Assembly (NCBI RefSeq): GCF_002368035.1
Contig: NZ_AP018222.1
Coordinates: 5,343,508 to 5,407,507 of the forward strand
DNA from: Nostoc linckia NIES-25
Lineage (GTDB): Bacteria > Cyanobacteriota > Cyanobacteriia > Cyanobacteriales > Nostocaceae
Length of the DNA stretch: 64,000 nt
Direction: 5' to 3'
How positions within the stretch are numbered: position 1 is the stretch's first letter; every line of letters starts with the position of its first letter. Under the pieces are notes generated by a model. It was not told where the DNA came from. It did no database searches and was given only the letters and a program-made list of their open reading frames with translations. The position numbers were made by a program, and so were the translations under genes. Below are positions 19,104-26,478 of this stretch, piece after piece.

Positions 19104-19151
19104 TCATTGGTCATTGGTCATTGGTCATTGGTCATTGGTCATTAGTCATTG
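19084..19151. repeat. GTCATTG/GTCATTA heptamer tandem array
   Basis: About nine 7-bp units in tandem, beginning inside the last codons of trpE. It is a typical Nostoc short tandemly repeated repetitive (STRR) sequence. Confidence 0.9.
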
Positions 19152-19157
19152 GTTATT

Positions 19158-19262
19158 TCTCCCTCATCTCCCCATCTCCCCATCTCCCCACCTCCCCATC
19201 TCCCCATCTCCCCACCTCCCCATCTCCCCACCTCCCCATCTCCCTACCTCCCCACCCCCCCA
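19158..19262. repeat. ATCTCCCC/ACCTCCCC octamer tandem array
   Basis: About thirteen 8-bp units abutting the heptamer array. They are read as Pro/Ser/His-rich frames in all plus-strand registers, one of which runs into trpC; I treat that extension as untranslated. Confidence 0.9.
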
Positions 19263-19270
19263 AGCATTTT

Positions 19271-20098
19271 ATGATTAACCAACTTACCCATCGCCGCCAC
19301 ATTCTTGAAGAGATTGTGTTGCATAAAAAGCAAGAAATTGCACGAATGCAGGAAGAATTTTCTTTAGCTTTTTTGGAACAACAGTTAATTGTGGCTCCGG
19401 CTGTACGAAATTTCTTGAGTGCTTTGCAAGAAAATCCTAAAGTACCTAGTTTAATTGCTGAAGTCAAAAAAGCATCACCCAGCCGTGGGATTATTAGAGC
19501 AGATTTTGACCCGATCGCGATCGCTCAAGCTTACGAACGAGGCGGCGCAGCTTGTTTGTCAGTCCTCACTGACGAAAAGTTCTTTCAAGGCAGTTTTGAT
19601 AATCTGCGTGCTGTGCGTCAACAAGTAGCATTACCCCTACTGTGCAAGGAATTCATCATTGACCGCTATCAAATTTATTTAGCACGGACAGCGGGTGCAG
19701 ATGCAGTCTTGTTAATTGCCGCTATTTTATCAGACGAAGAACTCCAAGACTTTTTACAAGTGATTCACGATTTGGGCATGAATGCATTAGTGGAAGTTCA
19801 TACCTTAGCTGAACTCGATCGCGTGTTAAACCTTGACGACTTACGTTTATTGGGAATCAACAATCGTAATTTAGAGGATTTTACAGTTGATTTAGGAATC
19901 ACACAGCAACTTTTAACACAGCGTCAACAATATTTGCAAAGCTTAGATATTACCGTCGTCAGCGAGTCTGGACTGTATACACCTGCTGATTTATCTCTTG
20001 TCGCCGAAGCTGGCGTCCGTGCAGTTTTGGTGGGAGAGTCTTTAGTGAAACAAAGCGATGTGGAACAGGCTGTGCGTAATTTGTTGACTGGGGACTAG
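19271..20098 (+). CDS. trpC: Indole-3-glycerol phosphate synthase, TrpC
   Basis: Closes the indole ring from carboxyphenylamino-deoxyribulose phosphate. A TIM barrel with the conserved blocks AEVKKASPSRG, LSVLTDEKFFQG, LLCKEFIIDRYQI, GINNRNLEDF and VSESGLYTPADL. The open frame extends upstream through tandem octamers to 19121, but family proteins begin shortly before the INQLTHRRHILEEIV segment, so ATG 19271 is taken (275 residues). No ribosome site is visible because repeat DNA sits immediately upstream; the array may have displaced it, and translation could depend on coupling with trpE 170 bp away. Confidence 0.95.
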   Translation: MINQLTHRRHILEEIVLHKKQEIARMQEEFSLAFLEQQLIVAPAVRNFLSALQENPKVPSLIAEVKKASPSRGIIRADFDPIAIAQAYERGGAACLSVLTDEKFFQGSFDNLRAVRQQVALPLLCKEFIIDRYQIYLARTAGADAVLLIAAILSDEELQDFLQVIHDLGMNALVEVHTLAELDRVLNLDDLRLLGINNRNLEDFTVDLGITQQLLTQRQQYLQSLDITVVSESGLYTPADLSLVAEAGVRAVLVGESLVKQSDVEQAVRNLLTGD

Positions 20099-20122
20099 GG
20101 ACTGGGGACTGGGGGCTGGTGA
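20091..20122. repeat. GGGGACT heptamer run after trpC
   Basis: Four to five units of GGGGACT/GGGGGCT overlapping the trpC stop codon. It is another STRR-type repeat. Confidence 0.75.
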
Positions 20123-20139
20123 CTATTAAGTCAAGGGTG

Positions 20140-20349
20140 ATTAATGGAGTTCAAAGGCTCATTAACGAATATCAAAGACTCATTAATGGAGTTCAAAGGC
20201 TCATTCACGAGTATCAAAGACTCATTAATGGAGTTCAAAGGCTCATTCACGAGTATCAAAGACTCATTAATGGAGTTCAAAGGCTCATTCACGAATATCA
20301 AAGACTCATTAATGGAGTTCAAAGGCTCATTCACGAGTATCAAAGACTC
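20140..20349. repeat. Five tandem 42-bp repeats between trpC and trpA
   Basis: Exactly five units of 42 bp (each ATTAATGGAGTTCAAAGGCT plus a 22-bp half starting CATTCACGAG), differing at a few positions. Each unit is itself two related 21-bp halves (GTTCAAAGGCTCATT versus TATCAAAGACTCATT). The array is open in several frames on both strands because 42 is a multiple of 3; I see no sign that these frames are genes. Confidence 0.9.
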
Positions 20350-20436
20350 AACAAGCACAAATTTAGCGTTGCCATTGCAAATTTCTAATTGCTGATTATT
20401 GCAGAACTATTTACCAATCATTAAGTATATTTCAAG

Positions 20437-21270
20437 ATGAATTTTATCTCCGCTGACTTTCAAACTTTACGCGATCGCCAAGAGTGTGCTTTAATCCCCT
20501 TTATCACAGCGGGCGATCCCAACTTAGAAACTACTGCCGAGGCTTTACGAATTTTAGATCGCAATGGTGCAGACTTCATCGAATTGGGCGTTCCCTACTC
20601 CGATCCTCTGGCAGATGGGCCTGTAATTCAAGCAGCAGCAACTCGCGCCTTGCAAAATGGCACGAAATTAGAGCAAGTATTAGAGATGTTGCAAACTGTT
20701 ATTCCTAGCTTAAAAGCGCCGATAATTCTATTTACTTACTACAATCCCATTTTGCACCGGGGTATTAAGACCTTTTTAGGAGAAATCGCCGTTGCTGGGG
20801 TGCGAGGCTTGGTAGTGCCAGATTTACCCTTAGAAGAGGCAGAAGAATTAATCCAAACTGCTGGCTTCTTCGGAATAGAAGTAATTTTACTCGTAGCTCC
20901 TACCAGTTCTCAAGATAGAATTACAGCGATCGCCAATCAATCTCAAGGTTTTATCTACCTTGTGAGCGTTACAGGTGTTACAGGTGTACGTTCTCAACTC
21001 CAAAACCGTGTAGAAAATTTAATTACAAATTTGCGAAACGTCACCAATAAACCCATCGGCGTTGGCTTTGGCATCTCAACACCAGAACAAGCCCATCAAG
21101 TCAGAGAATGGGGAGCAGATGCAGTAATTGTTGGTAGCGCCTTTGTCAAACGCCTAGCCGAAAATCCCCCAATTCAAGGATTACAAGCTATTGCACAACT
21201 CTCTCAGGAACTCAAATCAGTAATTACACCAATTCGCAATGACGCTCCTACGTCGCTAACGTTACGCTAA
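20437..21270 (+). CDS. trpA: Tryptophan synthase alpha subunit, TrpA
   Basis: Cleaves indole-3-glycerol phosphate to indole, which is channelled to TrpB. 277 residues. The catalytic acids fall at the classical numbers, Glu49 in FIELGVPYSDP and Asp60 in LADGP. Further blocks are PFITAGDP, LVVPDLPLEEAE, YLVSVTGVTGVR and VGFGISTPEQA. The final dozen residues (NDAPTSLTLR) fall in repeat-like DNA (a TCGCTAACGTTACGCTAACG stretch), so the true end may have been rewritten by a repeat. tyrP, which I recall lying next in N. punctiforme, is absent here. Confidence 0.96.
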   Translation: MNFISADFQTLRDRQECALIPFITAGDPNLETTAEALRILDRNGADFIELGVPYSDPLADGPVIQAAATRALQNGTKLEQVLEMLQTVIPSLKAPIILFTYYNPILHRGIKTFLGEIAVAGVRGLVVPDLPLEEAEELIQTAGFFGIEVILLVAPTSSQDRITAIANQSQGFIYLVSVTGVTGVRSQLQNRVENLITNLRNVTNKPIGVGFGISTPEQAHQVREWGADAVIVGSAFVKRLAENPPIQGLQAIAQLSQELKSVITPIRNDAPTSLTLR

Positions 21271-21313
21271 CGCAATTCGGTATTAAGGAAAACACAAAGA
21301 TAATTGCTCTTTT

Positions 21314-21383
21314 CTCTGCGCTCTCTGCGCCTCTGTGGTTCAATAAAATACTTTCAAACCGCCGAGGCACAGAGAACGCAGAG
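21314..21383. repeat. Inverted CTCTGCG/CGCAGAG repeat between trpA and trpB
   Basis: CTCTGCGCCTCTGTGGTT on the left faces AACCGCCGAGGCACAGAG on the right across about 18 bp. The same unit is found inside the chlH coding sequence near 61205. Confidence 0.8.
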
Positions 21384-21448
21384 ATTTTAAGAGTCATCTT
21401 GAATAGAACGAGAGTAAAAAATACTTGAACATGAAAGGATTTTAAACA

Positions 21449-22678
21449 GTGGTAAGTATACAAGACATCAAAAGTGCGATCGCACAACCAGATTTCTTAG
21501 GCAGATTTGGAAAATTCGGCGGTAAGTACGTTCCCGAAACCTTAATGCCTGCATTAAGCGAACTAGAAACTGCATTTCAGCAATATCGCAACGATGCAAA
21601 TTTCCAAGCCGAACTCCAAAACTTGCTGCGCGACTATGTAGGACGACCCAGCCCATTATATTTTGCTGAACGCCTGACAAAAAACTACGCTAGACCAGAC
21701 GGCACGGGGGCGCAAATTTATTTAAAGCGCGAAGATTTAAATCATACAGGCGCTCACAAAATTAATAATGCATTAGCTCAAGTGTTGTTAGCCAAACGCA
21801 TGGGTAAGCAAAGGATTATTGCAGAGACCGGTGCAGGTCAACATGGCGTAGCAACTGCAACCGTGTGTGCGCGGTTTGGTTTGGAATGTGTAATTTACAT
21901 GGGCATCCACGATATGGAACGCCAAGCCCTGAATGTGTTCCGCATGAAATTAATGGGTGCAGAAGTTCGTCCAGTCCAAGCAGGTACCGGAACTCTCAAA
22001 GATGCAACCTCCGAAGCAATTCGGGATTGGGTAACGAATGTAGAAACAACCCATTACATCCTGGGTTCTGTTGCTGGCCCTCATCCTTACCCGATGATTG
22101 TGCGTGACTTTCACACTGTAATCGGCAAAGAAACTCGCGCTCAATGCCAGGAAAAATGGGGAGGACTACCAGATATTTTACTGGCTTGCGTGGGTGGAGG
22201 TTCCAATGCGATCGGACTTTTTCATGAGTTTTTGCCTGAATCTTCTGTACGCCTCATCGGAGTTGAGGCAGCAGGTGAAGGCGTAAATACAGAAAAACAC
22301 GCTGCTACCTTGACAAAAGGCAAAATAGGTGTATTGCACGGTGCAATGAGCTATTTACTGCAAGATGATGACGGTCAAGTAATCGAAGCTCATTCAATTA
22401 GTGCCGGGTTGGACTATCCTGGCGTTGGCCCTGAGCATAGTTATCTCAAGGATATTCGCCGCGCCGAATATTACAGTATTACCGATAAACAAGCACTAGA
22501 AGCATTCCAAAGACTTTCGCAACTAGAAGGAATTATCCCAGCCTTGGAAACCGCCCATGCGATCGCCTATTTAGAAATTCTTTGCCCCCAGCTAACAGGC
22601 AATCCCCGCATCGTCATCAATTGCTCCGGCAGAGGCGACAAAGACGTGCAAACTGTTTCTAAAGTCATTGGTCATTAG
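21449..22678 (+). CDS. trpB: Tryptophan synthase beta subunit, TrpB
   Basis: PLP enzyme joining indole and serine. 409 residues. The Schiff-base lysine is K104 in HTGAHKINNAL. The substrate loop is AETGAGQHG and the phosphate-binding loop is CVGGGSNAIG. The start is GTG at 21449 with AAAGGA about 10 nt upstream. The C-terminus ends SKVIGH, encoded by GTCATTGGTCAT followed by TAG: the same heptamer unit that ends trpE. It belongs to the trp set serving scytonemin; a housekeeping trpB probably exists elsewhere. Confidence 0.96.
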   Translation: MVSIQDIKSAIAQPDFLGRFGKFGGKYVPETLMPALSELETAFQQYRNDANFQAELQNLLRDYVGRPSPLYFAERLTKNYARPDGTGAQIYLKREDLNHTGAHKINNALAQVLLAKRMGKQRIIAETGAGQHGVATATVCARFGLECVIYMGIHDMERQALNVFRMKLMGAEVRPVQAGTGTLKDATSEAIRDWVTNVETTHYILGSVAGPHPYPMIVRDFHTVIGKETRAQCQEKWGGLPDILLACVGGGSNAIGLFHEFLPESSVRLIGVEAAGEGVNTEKHAATLTKGKIGVLHGAMSYLLQDDDGQVIEAHSISAGLDYPGVGPEHSYLKDIRRAEYYSITDKQALEAFQRLSQLEGIIPALETAHAIAYLEILCPQLTGNPRIVINCSGRGDKDVQTVSKVIGH

Positions 22679-22691
22679 TTTTCCCCTCCCC

Positions 22692-22847
22692 CTACGGTGT
22701 ACACACAAGTCGAACTTCTTCTTAAATTCCGGAGATTACCCCCCTTAATCCCCCCTTATAAAGGGGGGAAAAAGAGATCTTGTTCCCTCCCCTTTATAAG
22801 GGGAGGGCTAGGGTGGGGTAATTTGATAACTTGTGTATACACCGTAG
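22692..22847. repeat. MITE-like element, CTACGGTGTACACAC family, copy 2
   Basis: 156 bp with inverted ends CTACGGTGTACACACAAGT and ACTTGTGTATACACCGTAG. The interior holds CCCCCCTTATAAAGGGGGG and CTCCCCTTTATAAGGGGAG palindromes. It is the same family as 16328-16491 and fills the trpB-trpD gap. Confidence 0.88.
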
Positions 22848-22893
22848 CCTGCTCCCCCTGCCTCTTCCCATGCCCCCATGCCCAATAAGAAAT

Positions 22894-24015
22894 ATGATAT
22901 CTGTAACCCAAATTCCACTTGACAATATTTCCGCCACTTCTGAATTCTACAACTGGCCGGCTTTATTACAACAATTGCTCAATCGGCGATCGCTAACAGT
23001 TTCTCAAGCTGCCGATTTAATGCAGGGTTGGCTCACAGATGCCATTCCTCACGTACTATCAGGAGCGATTTTAATTGCAATTCAAGCTAAAGGCATATCT
23101 GCCGAAGAATTAGTAGGCATGGCCAGTGTTTTACAATCCCAATCTTCTCCCCCTAGTAGAGACGCGATTAATCGCGTCTCTACTTACTCCCCACTCCCAA
23201 TCCCCTTAATTGACACCTGCGGAACTGGCGGAGATGGTGCTTCAACTTTTAATATTTCTACTGCTGTTGCTTTTGTTGCCGCAGCGGCGGGGGTAAAAGT
23301 TGCCAAGCATGGCAATCGTTCTGCATCTAGCAAGACTGGTTCTGCTGATGTGTTGGAAGCTTTGGGTATAAATCTCAATGCCAGCCCAGAAAAAGTACAA
23401 GCGGCGGTGAGTGAGGTGGGAATCACCTTTTTGTTTGCTCCAGGCTGGCATCCTGCGCTGAAAGCAGTTGCGACTTTGCGGAAAACTTTGAAAGTGCGGA
23501 CTGTTTTTAACTTGCTCGGCCCTTTAGTAAATCCTATGCGACCGACGGGGCAAATTATTGGTGTGAATGACCCGCTTTTGTTAGAGGAAATTGCTCAAGC
23601 GTTATCACAATTGGGATGTCAGCAAGCGATCGCCCTTTACGGACGGGAACGTTTAGATGAAGCTGGTTTAGCTGATGTCACTGATTTAGCCGTACTCCAA
23701 GATAAAAAAGTACGTTCTTTAACGCTTAATCCTCAAGAATTGGGCTTAAGTTTTGCACCAACTACAGCGTTGCGGGGTGGAGATGTCCGAGAAAATGCCC
23801 AAATCTTGCAAGCAGTTTTGCAAGGTAAAGGCACTCAAGCGCAGCAAGATGTGGTGGCTTTAAATACAGCCTTAGCGCTGCAAGTTGGTCAAGCCATCAA
23901 TCAAGAGACAGATATTTTTTCAGGTTGTGTCAAAGGTATTGCCCTTGCAAAAGAAATTTTGCAAAGCGGTGCTGCTTGGACAAAGTTACAACAACTCGCA
24001 CAATTTTTGCGCTAG
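22894..24015 (+). CDS. trpD: Anthranilate phosphoribosyltransferase, TrpD, with in-frame palindrome insertion
   Basis: Transfers phosphoribose to anthranilate. Motifs: DTCGTGGDGASTFNIST (PRPP site), KHGNRSASSKTGSADVLEALG and NLLGPLVNPM. The frame continues upstream to 22831, but that part lies in MITE-flanking sequence; ATG 22894 gives 373 residues. The family is usually about 340-350; the excess is explained by about 20 residues (86-105, SSPPSRDAINRVSTYS) encoded by a perfect 28-bp palindrome plus flanks, inserted between LQSQ and LPIPLIDTCG, a surface linker before the catalytic loop. The catalytic core is intact, so the enzyme is probably active. Confidence 0.95.
   Translation: MISVTQIPLDNISATSEFYNWPALLQQLLNRRSLTVSQAADLMQGWLTDAIPHVLSGAILIAIQAKGISAEELVGMASVLQSQSSPPSRDAINRVSTYSPLPIPLIDTCGTGGDGASTFNISTAVAFVAAAAGVKVAKHGNRSASSKTGSADVLEALGINLNASPEKVQAAVSEVGITFLFAPGWHPALKAVATLRKTLKVRTVFNLLGPLVNPMRPTGQIIGVNDPLLLEEIAQALSQLGCQQAIALYGRERLDEAGLADVTDLAVLQDKKVRSLTLNPQELGLSFAPTTALRGGDVRENAQILQAVLQGKGTQAQQDVVALNTALALQVGQAINQETDIFSGCVKGIALAKEILQSGAAWTKLQQLAQFLR
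23156..23183. repeat. Perfect 28-bp palindrome inside trpD
   Basis: GTAGAGACGCGATT followed by AATCGCGTCTCTAC, with no spacer. It keeps the trpD frame open and encodes RDAINRVST. Confidence 0.95.
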
Positions 24016-24079
24016 ACAAACTTTTCTTATCTAGGCTCGCTTTGCTCATAACCAAAAGTTTACATACAACTCTCTTGAC
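24016..24079. other. Short leader into the trpD-aroG repeat tract
   Basis: Begins the 585-bp gap between trpD and the DAHP synthase gene. The gap is made almost entirely of the 21-bp array, a palindromic element and polypurine/polypyrimidine runs (24464-24521). Confidence 0.6.
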
Positions 24080-24330
24080 CTGCACCTTTATTGCATCGAC
24101 CCGCACCTTTGTTGCATCGACCCGCACCTTTGTTGCATCGACCCGCACCTTTGTTGCATCGACCTGCATCTTTGTTGCATCGACCTGCACCTTTGTTGCA
24201 TCGACTTGCACCTTTATTGCATCGACCTGCACCTTTATTGCATCGACCTGCACCTTTGTTGCATCGACCTGCACCTTTGTTGCATCGACCTGCACCTTTG
24301 TTGCATCGACTTGCACCTTTGTTGCATCGA
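24080..24330. repeat. 21-bp tandem array, about twelve units
   Basis: Units of TTGCATCGACCTGCACCTTT plus one G, with C/T and G/A variants, in tandem. The same unit in the opposite orientation forms the array at 37363-37541. Because the unit is a multiple of three, several long repetitive frames are open; none is taken as a gene. Confidence 0.92.
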
Positions 24331-24342
24331 AGGGTACTAGTA

Positions 24343-24435
24343 CAGGACTTACGCAAAAGATAACGAAAGTAGCGGTAATTCATGAATTACCGCTACACAA
24401 GAATAAGCTTTTTGGTCACATCTTGCGTAAGTCCT
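24343..24435. repeat. Palindromic element with AGGACTTACGCAA ends, copy 1
   Basis: 93 bp with inverted ends AGGACTTACGCAA / TTGCGTAAGTCCT and a central palindrome AGCGGTAATTCATGAATTACC. It is the reverse orientation of the copies at 54677-54795 and 62714-62808. Confidence 0.92.
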
Positions 24436-24600
24436 ATAGTAGTTCGCTTTCGTGGCTTGGCTGGGTAAAGGGAAAAGGTTTTAAATCCCTTCCCCTTTAC
24501 CCCTTTCCCTTTCCCCAGCCCTCACGAGCGCATTTTTGGGTTGGCAGACCACTAAGAAAGGGGCGATCGCATTACACAAATTATACGGAAGGAAAAACAA

Positions 24601-25713
24601 ATGATTATAGTACTTAAAACCGGTACGCCTGCTGAGGAAATTACTCGTATCAGCCAAGAACTCAGCGATACTTGGAAAGTCACAGTAGAAAAAAGCATCG
24701 GCACTCATAAAGTTGTGCTGGGGATAATTGGCGATACTTCTACCATCGATAAATTGCAAATTCAAGAAACCAGTCCTTGGATTGAGCAAGTGGTACGAGT
24801 GCAACAACCTTTCAAGCGGGTTAGTCGGGAATTCAGAAATGGAGAATCCAGCGAGGTTGCTGTACCCACGCCTAACGGTCGTGTCTTTTTTGGAGAACAT
24901 CATCCCATCGTCACGATCGCCGGGCCTTGTTCTGTTGAAAATGAAGCGATGATCGTGGAAACGGCAAAGCGAGTCAAAGCCGCAGGAGCGCAGTTTTTAC
25001 GTGGTGGAGCCTACAAACCCCGCACTTCACCTTATGCTTTTCAAGGTTATGGTGAAAGTGCCTTAGATTTGTTAGCAGCAGCTCGCGAAGCCACGGGTTT
25101 GGGTATCGTTACAGAACTGATGGATGCAGCGGATTTACCAGCAGTGGCGCGGGTAGCTGACATCATCCAAATTGGAGCGAGAAATATGCACAATTTCTCG
25201 TTGCTCAAAAAAGTAGGCGCTCAAGATAAGCCGGTGCTGCTGAAGCGAGGAATGTCTGCCACAATTGACGAATGGCTGATGGCGGCAGAATATATTCTGG
25301 CATCGGGAAACCCAAATGTGATTCTTTGCGAACGGGGAATTAGAACTTTTGATGGTAAATATGCCCGCAATACTTTAGATTTGTCGGTGATTCCGGTGTT
25401 GCGATCGCTCACCCATCTACCAATCGCCATCGACCCCAGTCACGGTACGGGTAGATCCGAATATGTTCCACCTATGGCAATGGCCGCGATCGCTGCTGGT
25501 ACAGATGCTTTAATCATTGAAGTTCACCCCAATCCAGCTAAGGCTTTATCTGATGGCCCCCAGTCTCTAACCCCTGAAAAATTTGACCGTTTAGTTCAAG
25601 AAATGTCAGTTATAGGCAAGGTAGTCGATCGCTGGCCTACATCCGTATTTGATAGCATTGCTGAAAGCAACCTTTTGTTAGCCGCCAGAACTCTCAAAGC
25701 CGATAGACCTTGA
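24601..25713 (+). CDS. aroG: 3-deoxy-7-phosphoheptulonate synthase (DAHP synthase)
   Basis: First step of the shikimate pathway, condensing PEP and erythrose 4-phosphate. 370 residues: an N-terminal ferredoxin-like regulatory domain (about 1-70, IIVLKTGTPAEEITRI) followed by the catalytic barrel with AGPCSVEN, RGGAYKPRTSPYAFQG, LLKRGMSAT and DPSHGTGRSEYVP. This is the type I-beta architecture, in which the N-terminal domain often mediates aromatic feedback. A DAHP synthase closes the N. punctiforme scytonemin cluster too. Here it is preceded by 585 bp of repeats, so it may have its own promoter. It is the last plus-strand gene of the cluster. Confidence 0.94.
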   Translation: MIIVLKTGTPAEEITRISQELSDTWKVTVEKSIGTHKVVLGIIGDTSTIDKLQIQETSPWIEQVVRVQQPFKRVSREFRNGESSEVAVPTPNGRVFFGEHHPIVTIAGPCSVENEAMIVETAKRVKAAGAQFLRGGAYKPRTSPYAFQGYGESALDLLAAAREATGLGIVTELMDAADLPAVARVADIIQIGARNMHNFSLLKKVGAQDKPVLLKRGMSATIDEWLMAAEYILASGNPNVILCERGIRTFDGKYARNTLDLSVIPVLRSLTHLPIAIDPSHGTGRSEYVPPMAMAAIAAGTDALIIEVHPNPAKALSDGPQSLTPEKFDRLVQEMSVIGKVVDRWPTSVFDSIAESNLLLAARTLKADRP

Positions 25714-25721
25714 CCGAAGAA

Positions 25722-25852
25722 GCAGGGGGGGCAGGGCAGGCAGGGGAAGCAGGGGAGGAAACAGAGTATTGCTCAGTACTTCTTCTCTCAACAACAACTT
25801 TTCTTCTCTCCCTACCCCCTGCCCCCTGCCCCCTGCCTCCTGCCTCCTTCAC
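25722..25852. repeat. Inverted GGGGCAG / CTGCCCC heptamer runs
   Basis: A purine-rich run (AGGGGAAGCAGGGGAGGA type, 25722-25760) faces CCCTGCCCCCTGCCTCCTGC (25806-25850). Together they could form a long stem between the convergent aroG and peptidase genes and act as a bidirectional transcription barrier. Confidence 0.7.
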
Positions 25853-26478
25853 CTTCTTCTGGAAACTTTTTGCTGAGAAAACATTGCTTGCAAAACAAGC
25901 GCTGGGTCTACATAATTATTGCTATATTTTAGCCCCCAGTGGAGATGTGGGCCGGTGGTGCGTCCAGTCATCCCTACCCTACCAATTCTGGCTCCAGTTG
26001 GTATTTGCTGACCTTCCGCAATGATAATTCCACCTGCACGGTCAATGAAATAACGGCGGCCAGATGCAGTTTCGACGTTTCCTTCCATGTGGCAATAAGT
26101 GTGTTCCCATTCGCCCGATTTAATTACTATATGAGAACCACAAGCGTCGCCAGCACCAATTTTAGTTACTGTACCTACCCACCAATTACGAACATAACTA
26201 CCTTGGGGAGCAGCCATGTCTAGACCGCCATGAAATTCCCAATTAGAAGCACCTGTAGCTGAGGGACGGTAACCAAAACCAGATGTGTAAGTTTGAAAGT
26301 TTTCTACAGGAAAAGAAGCTGCTTGCCAACTATTAGCTCTGGCTACTTTCTTTGGTTGAACTTCTTTGGCGGCAACTATTTCTGGCTTAGGCAATAGAGT
26401 AATTAAACTTCCAAAACAAAATCCTAATATCAACACTGTGGCTCCAGAAAGTATTACTCTTTGTTGCCTATTAATCAT
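25849..26478 (-). CDS. M23-family metallopeptidase, membrane-anchored
   Basis: A putative peptidoglycan endopeptidase. One hydrophobic N-terminal segment (about 8-30) anchors or exports it. The M23 zinc site is visible as FHGGLDMA (His and Asp) and HLHWGL (His-x-His); SGFGYRP just before is the usual LytM-type lead-in. About 209 residues. The frame can be extended eight codons to a TTG, but ATG 26478 has AGGA 9 nt upstream. It is convergent with the DAHP synthase gene and unlikely to belong to the scytonemin cluster. It could be an enzyme or a degenerate EnvC-like activator; the retained ligands favour an enzyme. Confidence 0.87.
   Translation of the reverse strand: MINRQQRVILSGATVLILGFCFGSLITLLPKPEIVAAKEVQPKKVARANSWQAASFPVENFQTYTSGFGYRPSATGASNWEFHGGLDMAAPQGSYVRNWWVGTVTKIGAGDACGSHIVIKSGEWEHTYCHMEGNVETASGRRYFIDRAGGIIIAEGQQIPTGARIGRVGMTGRTTGPHLHWGLKYSNNYVDPALVLQAMFSQQKVSRRR

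Noticed and set aside
19121..19270. 50-residue N-terminal extension of TrpC
   Set aside because: Encoded wholly by heptamer and octamer repeats; the family N-terminus begins at 19271.
20119..20395. Open frames on both strands over the 42-bp repeats
   Set aside because: They exist because the repeat length is a multiple of three. There is no ribosome site and no non-repeat domain, and both strands are equally open.
24080..24330. CRISPR-like appearance of the 21-bp arrays (also 37363-37541)
   Set aside because: Units are contiguous with no unique spacers, and no cas genes are nearby; these are STRR-type tandem repeats.
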